A stretch of DNA of 64,000 bases, taken from Malikia granosa (GTDB lineage: Bacteria > Pseudomonadota > Gammaproteobacteria > Burkholderiales > Burkholderiaceae_C). Of this stretch, positions 28,234 to 37,300 are shown one piece after another. The position numbers and the translations under genes are program-made. Under the pieces are notes generated by a model. It was given only the letters and a program-made list of their open reading frames with translations. It was not told where the DNA came from and searched no databases. Position 1 is the stretch's first letter, and each line of letters starts with the position of its first letter. The stretch spans positions 239,155-303,154 of the forward strand of contig NZ_PVLQ01000027.1 in the NCBI RefSeq assembly GCF_002980595.1, written 5' to 3'.

Positions 28234-28265
28234 GGGGGCCGATGCCTGGAGCCGGCCCCCTTTTT
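28234..28265 (+). terminator. Rho-independent terminator after Bug receptor
   Basis: GGGGGCC (28234-28240) and GGCCCCC (28254-28260) form a 7-bp stem with a 13-base loop, followed by TTTTT (28261-28265). It closes the unit that begins at 20371. Confidence 0.85.
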
Positions 28266-28311
28266 CAACTTCTGAATCCCCGCGCGACCCACGCGCATCC
28301 CGAGACCCGTC

Positions 28312-30009
28312 ATGAACGCCTACCGCCCCCAAGCCTCCGACATCGGCTTCATCCTGTTCGACGTCCTGCAGGCGCAGGACACCCTGTCACAACTGCCCGC
28401 GCTGGCCGACAATGCCGACCCCGACCTGCTGCGTCAGGTGCTGGAAGAAGCCGGCAAGTTCGTTGGCGAGGTGGTGGCACCGCTGAACCGCGATGGCGAC
28501 GAGATTGGCGCGAGGTTCAAGGACGGCGCAGTGACCATGCCGCCCGGTGCGCGCGAGGCCTACCAGGCCTTCTGGCAGGCTGGCTGGCCGGCCCTGTCGG
28601 GCGATACGCTGCATGGCGGCCAGGGCCTGCCGACCGTGCTCGAGATGGTGCTGTACGAATGGCTCAGCGGCGCCAACCTGGGCTGGACCATGGCGCCGGG
28701 CCTGCTGCATGGCGCCTGCGAGTGCATCAAGCACCATGCCAGCCCCGAACTCAAGAGCCAGTACCTGGAAAAGCTCATCACCGGCGAGTGGCTGGCCACC
28801 ATGTGCCTGACCGAGCCGCACGCCGGCAGCGACCTCGGCCTGGCCCGCACCAAGGCGGTCGCCCAGTCCGACGGCAGCTATGCAGTCAGCGGCACCAAGA
28901 TCTTCATCTCGGGCGGCGAGCATGACCTGACCGACAACATCGTGCACCTGGTGCTGGCGCGCCTGCCCGACAGCCCGCCCGGCCCCAAGGGCCTGTCGCT
29001 GTTCCTGGTGCCCAAGTTCTATCCGGACGGCAGCCGCAGCGCGGTGGTCTGCGAGCGCATCGAGGAAAAGATGGGCCTGCACGGCAGCCCGACCTGCGTG
29101 ATGCGCTTCGACGAGGCGCGCGGCTGGCTGGTCGGCGAGCTCGGCAAGGGCCTCAACGCGATGTTCCTGATGATGAACGCGGCCCGCCTGCATGTGGCGC
29201 TGCAGGGCGTCGGCCTGCTCGACGCGGCCTGGCAGAAGGCCGACGGCTATGCCCGCGAGCGCCGCCAGATGCGCGCGCCGGTGCGGCGCGACCCCGCTCA
29301 ACCGGCCGACCTGATCATCGAGCATCCGGCCATGCAGCGCCTGCTCGACACCCAGCGTGCCTGGGTCGATGCCGGCCGGGTGCTGGCCTATCGCACCGCG
29401 CTCGAGCTCGATGTCGCCAAGCATCACCCCGAAGCGGCGCAGCGCCAGCAGGCCAACCTGTGGTGCGCGCTGGTGACGCCGGTGCTCAAGGCGAGCTGGA
29501 CCGACCAGGCCTTCCATGGCGGCAGCGACTGCCTGCAGGTCTTCGGCGGCCATGGCTATGTGCGCGAATGGGGCATCGAGCAGGTGGTGCGCGACTCGCG
29601 CGTGGCGATGATCTACGAGGGCACCAACGAGATCCAGGCGCAGGACCTGCTGTTCCGCAAGGTGCTGGCCGACCAGGGCGCGGGCCTGCTCGCGATGCTG
29701 GGCGGGCTGGAACAGGATCTGGCTGGCCTGGACTCGGACGCCGCGGCGCGCGCGCGTACCGGCCTGGAGCAGCTGCGCGAGCTGGTCGGCCTGCTGCAGG
29801 CCGGCGGTCCGGGCGTGGCGGCGCAGCTGTATCCGGTCGCCGGCGACTTCCTGCGCGTCGTCACCCTGACCCTGATGGCCTGGGCCTGGGCCAAGCTGGA
29901 AACTGCCGGCGCTCCCGGCCAGGGCGGCACCGCCTTCGCGCGCTGGGTCTGGCCGGAGCTCGCGATGCGCCAGCTCATGATCCGCCAGGCCCTGGGTGCG
30001 GCGGCCTGA
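28312..30009 (+). CDS. Acyl-CoA dehydrogenase (long form with C-terminal extension)
   Basis: 565-residue FAD acyl-CoA dehydrogenase. CLTEPHAGSDLG is the FAD-binding signature, and the catalytic base is Glu436 in IYEGTNEIQAQDLL. The extra C-terminal segment (about residues 455-565) is typical of the FadE-like long forms. It begins after a terminator but is followed closely by marR (37 bp). With the adjacent module it could oxidise saturated phenylpropionyl-CoA (for example dihydroferuloyl-CoA) to the cinnamoyl-CoA level. That substrate is inferred from position. Confidence 0.9.
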   Translation: MNAYRPQASDIGFILFDVLQAQDTLSQLPALADNADPDLLRQVLEEAGKFVGEVVAPLNRDGDEIGARFKDGAVTMPPGAREAYQAFWQAGWPALSGDTLHGGQGLPTVLEMVLYEWLSGANLGWTMAPGLLHGACECIKHHASPELKSQYLEKLITGEWLATMCLTEPHAGSDLGLARTKAVAQSDGSYAVSGTKIFISGGEHDLTDNIVHLVLARLPDSPPGPKGLSLFLVPKFYPDGSRSAVVCERIEEKMGLHGSPTCVMRFDEARGWLVGELGKGLNAMFLMMNAARLHVALQGVGLLDAAWQKADGYARERRQMRAPVRRDPAQPADLIIEHPAMQRLLDTQRAWVDAGRVLAYRTALELDVAKHHPEAAQRQQANLWCALVTPVLKASWTDQAFHGGSDCLQVFGGHGYVREWGIEQVVRDSRVAMIYEGTNEIQAQDLLFRKVLADQGAGLLAMLGGLEQDLAGLDSDAAARARTGLEQLRELVGLLQAGGPGVAAQLYPVAGDFLRVVTLTLMAWAWAKLETAGAPGQGGTAFARWVWPELAMRQLMIRQALGAAA

Positions 30010-30046
30010 AGCGCGCCCTCTATGATGGCGGGTTGATCCACCAGCC

Positions 30047-30586
30047 ATGTCCCAGACCATGACAGAGTCCCGCCCGGTCCGCCATTCCTCTCCTGCCTTG
30101 CCGGTTGCGCCCCAGCCTGGGGCCGACCCGGCACCGGTCGGACTGGCGGTGGAGCGGGTCGATACCTCCTTCCTCGAAGCGCTGATCGGCTACAACGCGC
30201 GCCGCACGGCGCTCACCATCATCAGCCATTTCCTGCCGCGCATGGCGCAGTTCGGCCTGCGTCCGGTCGAGTTCTCGGTGCTGACGCTGATCGGCCATAA
30301 CCCCGGCATCACCGCGCGCCAGCTCTGCGCGACGCTCGACCTGCAGCCGCCCAACCTGGTCGGCATGATCAAGGGGCTGGAAAAGCGCAGCCTGCTCGAG
30401 AAGCGCGACCACCCGAGCGACCGCCGGGCCCAGGGCCTGCACCTGACCGAGGAGGGCTCCGCCATCCTCGAGCAGGCCCAGGCCACCGCGCTGGCGCTCG
30501 AGGTCGAGGCGACCCCGCGCCTGACCCCGCTCGAGCGCGTCACGCTGATCCGGCTGCTGCGCAAGGTCTACCGGCCCGATCACTGA
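30047..30586 (+). CDS. MarR-family regulator, probable hydroxycinnamate (CouR/FerR-type) repressor
   Basis: 179-residue MarR protein with an N-terminal extension of about 35 polar residues. The recognition region is ITARQLCATLDLQPPNLVGM and the wing is KRDHPSDRRAQGLHLT. It differs from the other two MarR proteins here. It ends the run of hydroxycinnamate genes, and MarR regulators that sense hydroxycinnamoyl-CoA are established for such genes. The palindrome at 20318-20336 is the proposed operator. A strong bidirectional terminator follows. Confidence 0.88.
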   Translation: MSQTMTESRPVRHSSPALPVAPQPGADPAPVGLAVERVDTSFLEALIGYNARRTALTIISHFLPRMAQFGLRPVEFSVLTLIGHNPGITARQLCATLDLQPPNLVGMIKGLEKRSLLEKRDHPSDRRAQGLHLTEEGSAILEQAQATALALEVEATPRLTPLERVTLIRLLRKVYRPDH

Positions 30587-30630
30587 AGCTCGCCAGCGCC
30601 GGCCTGCTGCCGGCTCGGGTGCGGAAAAGC

Positions 30631-30659
30631 AAAAAGGCATTGCCAAGCAATGCCTTTTT
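30631..30659. terminator. Bidirectional rho-independent terminator
   Basis: AAAAAGGCATTG-CCAAG-CAATGCCTTTTT is a perfect 12-bp inverted repeat whose outer A/T arms give T runs in both directions. It separates the two convergent marR genes. Confidence 0.92.
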
Positions 30660-30692
30660 GTCGTCATGGGCCGCCGTCCGGCCCGGGTTATT

Positions 30693-31175
30693 TCAGTAGT
30701 TGTTCAACCGGTCTGACCTGACCTGCTGGCGCGCCTGCTCAAGCATGCGGTCGAACATGTCGAGCAGGCTGGCCTGCTCGGACTCGCTCAGGCAACGCAG
30801 CAGGTCCTGGTTGCGCTGCTGGATCAGCGGCATCACCTGTTCCCAGCATTGCCGGCCCAGCGCGGTGAGCGTGAGCTGCACGCAGCGGCCGTCCTCGGGG
30901 CTGGGGATCTTGGAGACCAGGCCGCGCTCGACCAGCAGCTTGGTCGTGCGGCTGACCTGTGCCTTGTCGAGATTGGCCTCGAAGGCGAGCTGCATGACCG
31001 TGACCTGCCCGGGCTGGGAGCCGATGGCCGCCAGGCAGCGCGCCTCCGGCAGGCTCAGTCCCGAGCCGGCCTGGTAGAGCTCTTGGCTCATCATGTCGTT
31101 GAGCTTGCTCAGGGTGTTGAGGCGGTAGGTGAAATGCCGCCTCAATACTGGCTGGGCCTGCTGCTCGCTGCTCAT
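30693..31175 (-). CDS. MarR-family regulator (TRAP operon)
   Basis: 160-residue winged-helix regulator. The recognition helix region is VTVMQLAFEANLDKAQVSRT and the wing is KIPSPEDGRCVQLTLT. It starts 7 bp after the dctM stop on the same strand, so it is the last gene of the dctP-Q-M-marR operon and is likely to control that transporter. It is a paralogue of the MarR at 18386-18853. The bidirectional terminator at 30631-30659 ends this operon. Confidence 0.92.
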   Translation of the reverse strand: MSSEQQAQPVLRRHFTYRLNTLSKLNDMMSQELYQAGSGLSLPEARCLAAIGSQPGQVTVMQLAFEANLDKAQVSRTTKLLVERGLVSKIPSPEDGRCVQLTLTALGRQCWEQVMPLIQQRNQDLLRCLSESEQASLLDMFDRMLEQARQQVRSDRLNNY

Positions 31176-31182
31176 CTGGCGC

Positions 31183-32511
31183 TTACCCCATCCAGTGGAC
31201 CAGGCCGAGGGTGATGCTCGGGAAGAAGACCAGGAAGCCGATGCGGATGAAGTCCGAAGCCAGGAAGGGCATCACGCCCTTGGCGGTTTCCATGTAGGGG
31301 ACGTCCTTGGCCAGCTTGCTGATGATGAACAGGTTCATGCCGACCGGCGGGTGGACCAGGCCGATCTCGACCACCATCAGCGCCAGGATGCCGAACCAGA
31401 CCGACTTGTCGGGCACGCTCATGCCGAAGAAGTCCAGGCCCATGACCATCGGGTAGAAGATCGGGATGGTCAGCAGGATCATGGCCAGCGAGTCCATCAC
31501 GCAGCCCAGCAGCACATAGACGACCAGGATCGCGAACAGCACCATCAGCGGCGGCAGGCCGGAGTTCTTCACCCATTCGGCCAGCTCGGTCGGCAACTGG
31601 GTCAGCGCCAGGCCCGAGTTGAGCAGGTCGGCGCCCAGCAGCACCAGGAAGATCATGGCGGTCGCGTGCGCGGTGCCGATCAGGCTCTTCTTGATGCCGT
31701 CCCAGCGCATGCCGCCGGTGATGATGGCGAGCAGGCCGCAGGCGGCCGCGCCGATCGAGGCGGCCTCGGTCGGGTTGGCCCAGCCGCCGTAGATGCCGAC
31801 GATGACGACCGCGAACACGCCCATCACGGGCAGCACGGCCAGGGTGGCGGTCAGGCGCTCGGCCCAGCTGTGCTTCTCGCTGGCGGGGCCGGCCTTGGGG
31901 TCGAGGGTGACGATCAGCTTGATCACCAGCATGTAGCCGGTCATCGCGATCAGGCCCGGTACGACGGCGGCCATGAACAGCTTGCCGATCGACTCCTGGG
32001 TCAGCACGGCGTAGATCACCAGCGGCACCGAGGGCGGGATCATGATGCCCAGCGTGCCGGCGGCTGCCAGGGTGCCGGTCGAGAGGCGGCCCGAATAGCC
32101 GTGCGACTTGAGCTCGGGCAGGGCGACCTGGGCCATGGTGGCGGCGGTGGCCAGCGAGCTGCCGCAGATGGCGCCGAAGCCGGCGCAGGCGCCGGTCGAG
32201 GCCATCGCGAGGCCGCCCTTCCAGTGGCCCATGAAGGCCGCGGCGAAGCGGAACAGCGCCTTGGACAGGCCGCCATGGGTGGCGAACTGGCCCATCAGCA
32301 TGAACAGCGGGATCACCGCCAGGTCATAGTTGGACAGGCGCGCGTAGGCCAGGTGGTTCATGGTGAACAGCAGGGCCGAGGGGTCCCAGTCGTTCATGGC
32401 CATGAAGCCGGCAGCGCCGCCGATCAGCATGCCGACGCCGACATGGATGCGCAAGGCCAGCAGCACCAGCAGGCCGGCAAAAATCGAAAGTCCAATGGCC
32501 ATGCCGCTCAT
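31183..32511 (-). CDS. dctM: TRAP transporter large membrane subunit DctM (copy 2)
   Basis: 442-residue permease. The ATG at 32511 (MSGMAIGLSIF) follows GGAGG-CCACAA and overlaps the dctQ stop by 4 bp. Family motifs VIPLFMLMGQFATHGG, CAGFGAICGSSLATAATM and GIMIPPSVPLVIYAV are nearly the same as in DctM-1 (13718-15034). About 12 membrane segments are evident. It is coupled to DctQ and supplied by DctP-3. Confidence 0.95.
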   Translation of the reverse strand: MSGMAIGLSIFAGLLVLLALRIHVGVGMLIGGAAGFMAMNDWDPSALLFTMNHLAYARLSNYDLAVIPLFMLMGQFATHGGLSKALFRFAAAFMGHWKGGLAMASTGACAGFGAICGSSLATAATMAQVALPELKSHGYSGRLSTGTLAAAGTLGIMIPPSVPLVIYAVLTQESIGKLFMAAVVPGLIAMTGYMLVIKLIVTLDPKAGPASEKHSWAERLTATLAVLPVMGVFAVVIVGIYGGWANPTEAASIGAAACGLLAIITGGMRWDGIKKSLIGTAHATAMIFLVLLGADLLNSGLALTQLPTELAEWVKNSGLPPLMVLFAILVVYVLLGCVMDSLAMILLTIPIFYPMVMGLDFFGMSVPDKSVWFGILALMVVEIGLVHPPVGMNLFIISKLAKDVPYMETAKGVMPFLASDFIRIGFLVFFPSITLGLVHWMG

Positions 32512-33047
32512 TTGTGGCCTCCAACAACGGTGTTCAGGGAAACGAGGGTGCGGTAGAGCGCCGCCAGGGTCAGCAGCACGAAGCTGGGCACCAGCAGCAG
32601 CACCGGCTGCCAGACCGGGATCAGCAGCAGGGTCGAGACTTCCATGTTCTCGTAGCATTCCTCGACATAGAGGGCGCTGCGCCAGGTGATGACGGCCGAG
32701 GCGATGGTCAGCAGCAGGTGGGCGAGGACGTCGAGGGCGGCGCGGCCACGCTCGCTCATCCCGGTGGTCAGCGCGTCGACCTTGATGTGGTTGTCGTCGA
32801 GCTCGCAGATGGGCAGGAAGGCGGCCGAGCCGATGGCCGCGCCCATCATGAGCAGCTCCATGTCGCCCTCGATCGGGTGCGAGAACAGCTTGCGGCCGAC
32901 GATGGAGACGATGGACATGATCACGAGGGCGACGAAGACCATGCCGCCGGCCAGCGCCCACCAGGTGATCACGGTGTCGAGCAGGCCGGCCAGGCCGGTG
33001 CGCTTGGGTGCTGCCGCACCCATGTCATCAGGAATGAGTTCTGCCAT
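32508..33047 (-). CDS. dctQ: TRAP transporter small membrane subunit DctQ (copy 2)
   Basis: 179-residue membrane protein with four predicted helices. The ATG at 33047 (MAELIPDDMGA) is chosen because it mirrors the N-terminus of DctQ-1. The open frame runs further up to a TTG at 33101, but that extension (MRRGHWSRCF) overlaps the terminator region and looks non-coding. No good ribosome site precedes the ATG (CCCTCCCTTCCC), so translation may be weak. The stop overlaps dctM. Confidence 0.85.
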   Translation of the reverse strand: MAELIPDDMGAAAPKRTGLAGLLDTVITWWALAGGMVFVALVIMSIVSIVGRKLFSHPIEGDMELLMMGAAIGSAAFLPICELDDNHIKVDALTTGMSERGRAALDVLAHLLLTIASAVITWRSALYVEECYENMEVSTLLLIPVWQPVLLLVPSFVLLTLAALYRTLVSLNTVVGGHK

Positions 33048-33102
33048 GGGAAGGGAGGGGTAGAGGTTGTGAAAACAGCGCGACCAGTGGCCGCGCCTCA
33101 AG

Positions 33103-33136
33103 AAAAAGGCTCGACGCCAGCTTGCGAGTCGAGCCT
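33103..33136 (-). terminator. Terminator/attenuator between dctP-3 and dctQ (minus strand)
   Basis: Read on the minus strand, AGGCTCGAC (33136-33128) and GTCGAGCCT (33115-33107) form a 9-bp stem followed by TTTTT. A second GC-rich hairpin (33144-33163) sits between it and the dctP stop. The arrangement copies that of the dctP-1/dctQ-1 gap. Confidence 0.82.
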
Positions 33137-33169
33137 GAAGTCACGCGGGACCCGGGCCCCGCGCAAGCC

Positions 33170-34216
33170 TTACTTGCCTAGGTACTTGTTGCCGATGCTG
33201 TGGACCTCGGCGGCCAGCTTGGCGCCGTCCAGGCCCTTGGCGGTCGCCTGCTTGATCCAGTCGGCCTCGACGCCGGCCGATGCCTTGACCATGGCCTTGT
33301 ACTCGGCGTCCTTGATCACCAGCACCTTGTTGCCCTGGGCGGCGAGCTTCTTGCGCGCCTCGGCATTGCCGTCGTCCCAGACCTTGCCGGCCTTCTCGGA
33401 CAGCGACAGGCCGCTGTTCTTGTCGATCACGGCCTTGAGCTCGGGCGTCAGGCTCTCGTACTTCTTCTTGTTCATCAGGACCGTGAACGGGGTCTGCGAG
33501 AAGCCGGCCAGGTTCGCGGGTCCTTCGATGTGGTACTTGGTGACTTCGTCGATCTTGACCGCCGGCAGGATCTCCCACGGGGCCATCGCGCCATCGATCA
33601 CGCCCTTCGAGATGCCCTCGGTCACGGCCGCCACCGGCATGTTGACCGGGGTGCCGCCGAGCGAGCTCAGGAACAGCGAGGTGAAGCGCGACGGGCTGCG
33701 CAGCTTCAGGCCCTTGAGGTCATCGGCCGACATGACCGGCTTGCTCGCGGTGCTGATGACGACGTTGGTGCCGCTGAAGATGGCCAGCAGCTTGAAGTCC
33801 TTGTAGTCCTCCAGGCCATGCTTCTGGGTGTAGTCCCACATCGCACGGGCACCGGCCACGCCGCCCGGGGGCATGCTGAACGGCAGCTCGAGCGCCTCGG
33901 TGCGCGGGAAGCGGCCGGTCGAGTAGCTCGGCGAGGTCCAGACCACGTCGGCGACGCCGTTCTTGACCTGGTCGGCCAGTTGCGGCGGGGTGCCGCCGAG
34001 CTGCAGCGCCGGGTAGATCTGGCACTTCATCTTGCCGCCCGAATCCTTCTCGATCGCGGCGCACCAGGGTTCGGCCACGCCCTTGTGGAAGTTCGAGTTC
34101 GACGCCAGGAAATGCGAGAACTTGATCGTGACGGTCTGGGCCTGGGCGGCCGAGGCGCCGAAGGCCAGCGCGATGGCGGCCGACAGGGTGGCGACAGGAG
34201 TGAAGAGGTTTTTCAT
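33170..34216 (-). CDS. dctP: TRAP transporter periplasmic receptor DctP (copy 3)
   Basis: 348-residue receptor. The start at 34216 ([20 protein letters not shown]) has GGAG upstream and gives a standard Sec signal cut after AQA; an in-frame ATG further up would add a polar leader of about 26 residues. Mature sequence [16 protein letters not shown] and [19 protein letters not shown] place it very close to DctP-2. It is followed by dctQ, dctM and marR on the same strand. The motif TAGGGTAAACCTA lies about 90-105 bp upstream. Confidence 0.94.
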   Translation of the reverse strand: MKNLFTPVATLSAAIALAFGASAAQAQTVTIKFSHFLASNSNFHKGVAEPWCAAIEKDSGGKMKCQIYPALQLGGTPPQLADQVKNGVADVVWTSPSYSTGRFPRTEALELPFSMPPGGVAGARAMWDYTQKHGLEDYKDFKLLAIFSGTNVVISTASKPVMSADDLKGLKLRSPSRFTSLFLSSLGGTPVNMPVAAVTEGISKGVIDGAMAPWEILPAVKIDEVTKYHIEGPANLAGFSQTPFTVLMNKKKYESLTPELKAVIDKNSGLSLSEKAGKVWDDGNAEARKKLAAQGNKVLVIKDAEYKAMVKASAGVEADWIKQATAKGLDGAKLAAEVHSIGNKYLGK

Positions 34217-34304
34217 GGAAACTCCGGCAAATGGAAGGATCGGATGGCAATCCGTTGCGAGCGCAACTTTATGCGTGCTTGGTTGCGACATCAACTATCG
34301 TTAA

Positions 34305-34320
34305 CCCTAGGTTTACCCTA
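34305..34320 (-). promoter_or_regulatory. AGGGTAAACCCT-type motif upstream of dctP-3
   Basis: On the minus strand it reads TAGGGTAAACCTAGGG, almost the same as the dctP-1 site TAGGGTAAATCCTAGGG (11953-11969), with one inserted base between them. It lies 89-104 nt before the dctP-3 start, close to the dctP-1 distance (86-102 nt). Confidence 0.55.
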
Positions 34321-34340
34321 ATTCCCACCGCGCTTCCCTT

Positions 34341-37300
34341 TCAGCTCCGGGCCCTGCCGGCCGGGTTGCGGCCCGCAGGCACCTGCTGCAGGATCACGTC
34401 GATCAGTTCGTCCATGTCCAGCGGCTTGGCCACATGCCCGTTCATGCCGGCATCCAGGCAGGCCTGCTGGTCTTCGCTCATGGCATTGGCGGTCATGGCC
34501 ACGATCGGCAGCTCGAGCGCATCGAAGCTCTCGCGCAGCTTGCGCGTCGCCTGCAGCCCGTCCATCAGCGGCATGTGGATGTCCATCAGCACCAGGTCGT
34601 AGGGCGGGCGGGCGGCGAGCACCTGCTCGACGGCGACCTGGCCGTTGGCGGCAATGTCCACCTCGGCCCCCTCGAGCACCAGCAGTTCGCGCGCCAGTTG
34701 CTGGTTGACCAGGTTGTCCTCGGCCAGCAGCAGGCGCAGGCCCGCCAGCGGGGCATCGTCCAGGGTCGGCTGGGCTGCTGCCTGGGCCTGCGGCCCGTCC
34801 TGCCGCGCCAGCTGGGCCCAGGCGTCGTGGAGCATCGAGGCGGTCACCGGCTTCATGAGCTGGCCGTTGACCAGGCCCGGCGCATCGGCGCCGGGCGTTG
34901 CCGATTCCAGGTAGGCCAGGGTGGCCATCAGCACCACCGGCGTGTCCGGGTCCCAGGCGCGCAACTGCTCGCAGGTCTGCAGGCCGCTCAGTCCAGGCAT
35001 CTGGCAGTCCATGAACACGACATCGTAGCGCTGGCCCTGCCGGGCCTTCTCGCGCAGCAGCGCCAGCGCCGTGGTACCGCTGTCGCAGACCTGGGCCTGC
35101 CAGCCCAGCGAGCGGCACATCTGCTCGAGCAGCCGGCGCGACTGCGGGTGGTCGTCGACCAGCAGCACCTCCAGGGCCTTGCCGTGCCCGCCGCCCGGGC
35201 TGGCGTCGGGCAGGCCGGCGGGGGCGGCCGGGTCCAGCGCCAGCTCGGCCTCGAAGAAAAAGCGGCTGCCCCGGCCCAGTTCGCTCTCGACCTGCAACTG
35301 GCTGCCCATGAACTTGACCAGCTGGTTGGTGATGGCCATGCCCAGGCCCGTGCCGCCGTACTGGCTGGTGGTCGCCGGCTGGGCCTGGGTGAAGGCGTCG
35401 AATATCACGCGCTGGAAGCTGGCGTCCATGCCGATGCCGGTATCGCTGACCTCGAACAGCAGGCGCAGCTGGCCCGGTTCGCGCGCGACCAGGCGGACCC
35501 CGATCAGCACATGGCCTTGCTCGGTGAACTTGATCGCGTTGCTGCCCAGGTTGAGCAGGATCTGGTGCAGGCGCAGGCTGTCGCCGAGTACCGAGAGATC
35601 GGCGGCCGGGTCCAGGTCGAGCAGCAGCTCCACCCGCGGCGAGGTCAGGGTGCTGGCGAAGATTTCCGCCAGGTCGCGCAGCACCTGGCCGATCCGGAAC
35701 GGGCGCTGCTCGAGCACCATCATGCTGGCGTTGATCTTGGACAGGTCCAGCGTGTCGGTGAGCAGGCCCAGCAGCGACTTGCCGGCCCGCTCGGCCTTGC
35801 CGGCATAGTCCTTCTGCTGCTCGGTCATCGGGGTCTTGCGCAGCAGGGCCAGCATGCCCAGCACCGCATTCATCGGGGTGCGGATCTCGTGGCTCATATT
35901 GGCCAGGAACTGGCTCTTGACGCTTTCGCCGGCCTGGGCCGCCTCCTTGGCCTTGACCATGTCGGTGATGTCGACGCGAAAGCCCGCGACATAGCCGTTG
36001 GGCATGCGGCGCTCGACCACGCGCAGGACGCGCCCGTTGTCGAGGTGCTGGATCAGTTCGCCCTTGCCACCGCGGTAGAACGCCAGCCGTTCGGCCACCC
36101 ATTCCTCGACGCGGCCGACCGCCTCCGGGAACTGGCCGTTCTCGACGCCGAAGCGCACGATGTTCTCGAAGGATTCGCCGGCGACGATCTTCTCCGCGCT
36201 CCTGGCATAGACCTGGCGGTACTGCTCGTTGAAGTAGACCAGCCTTTCGTGGGCGTCGAAGATGCAGAACGCCTCGTCGATGGTCGCGATCGCCCCCTCG
36301 AGCAGCGCGGTCTGCTCCTCGGCGCGCGCCTGTGCCAGCTTGAGCTGCGTGATCTCGAAGCGCACCGAGACATAGCTGTCGACCTCGCCCATGTTGCCGA
36401 ACAGGGGCATGATGACCGTGTCGACCCAGTACAGGTGGCCGTCCTTGGCGCGGTTGCAGACCTCGCCATGCCAGGCACGACCCTCGCTGATGGTCTGCCA
36501 GACCAGGTCCCAGTCGACCACATTGTCCGCCCTGGCATTGACGATGTTGTGCCGCTGGCCCACCAGCTCCTCGCGGCTGTAGCCGCTGATGCGGCAAAAG
36601 CCGTCGTTGGCCTGCTGGATCACGCCCTTGCGGTCGGTGACCGAGACGATGGCGTTGTGGTCGAGGGCCTCGAGCAGGTTGCGCTTGCTGCGCTCGGCTT
36701 CCTCCATCAGCAGTTGCGACTGGCGCCGCTGCGTCACGTCGATCGAGCTGGCAATGAAGCCGATCTGTTCGCCTTCGTTGTTCAGGTGGGGCTGGATGTG
36801 CAGTTCCACCCAGTACAGCCGGCCTTGCTTGCTGCGGTTGAGGATCTCGCCCACGTAATACCCGCTGCTGCGCAGCGACTCGCGGATGCGCCTGGCCTCG
36901 TCGGCGTCGGTCTGTTCGCATTGCAGCAGCCAGCCGGGGCGCTTGCCCAGGGCCTCGCTCCTGCTGTAGTCGGTCAGCTGCTCGAAGCCCGAGCTGACCG
37001 AGGTGATGCGGCCCGTCAGATCGGTCGATATATAGGCCGAGTGGGTCTGGCCGGCGAGCTGGCGGTAGCTGTCCAGGGAGCGCTGTGCCAGCTCCAGCTC
37101 GCTGTCGGCCCGCCTGAGGGCGCGTACATGGCGCGACAGCCACAGGGCCGCCCCGGCGCTCAGCAGCAAGCCGGTGCTCATCACCCACCAATGGACCGAA
37201 CTCAGGTGCAGGTCCTCGAAGTAGGGCGTGCTGGCGAACTGCAGTTCGACCTGCTGGCCGTAGAGCTTGAGCGGCACGCGGATCTGGTAGCGCGGTTGCG

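Noticed and set aside
31129..32556. Plus-strand open frame opposite dctM copy 2, very His/Asp/Gln-rich
   Set aside because: This is the typical antisense reading of a hydrophobic membrane protein gene; a similar shadow lies opposite dctM copy 1 (13634-15145).
33048..33101. Longer N-terminus for dctQ copy 2 from a TTG at 33101
   Set aside because: It would overlap the terminator stem and give a non-conserved Arg/His/Trp-rich leader; MAEL at 33047 mirrors DctQ copy 1.
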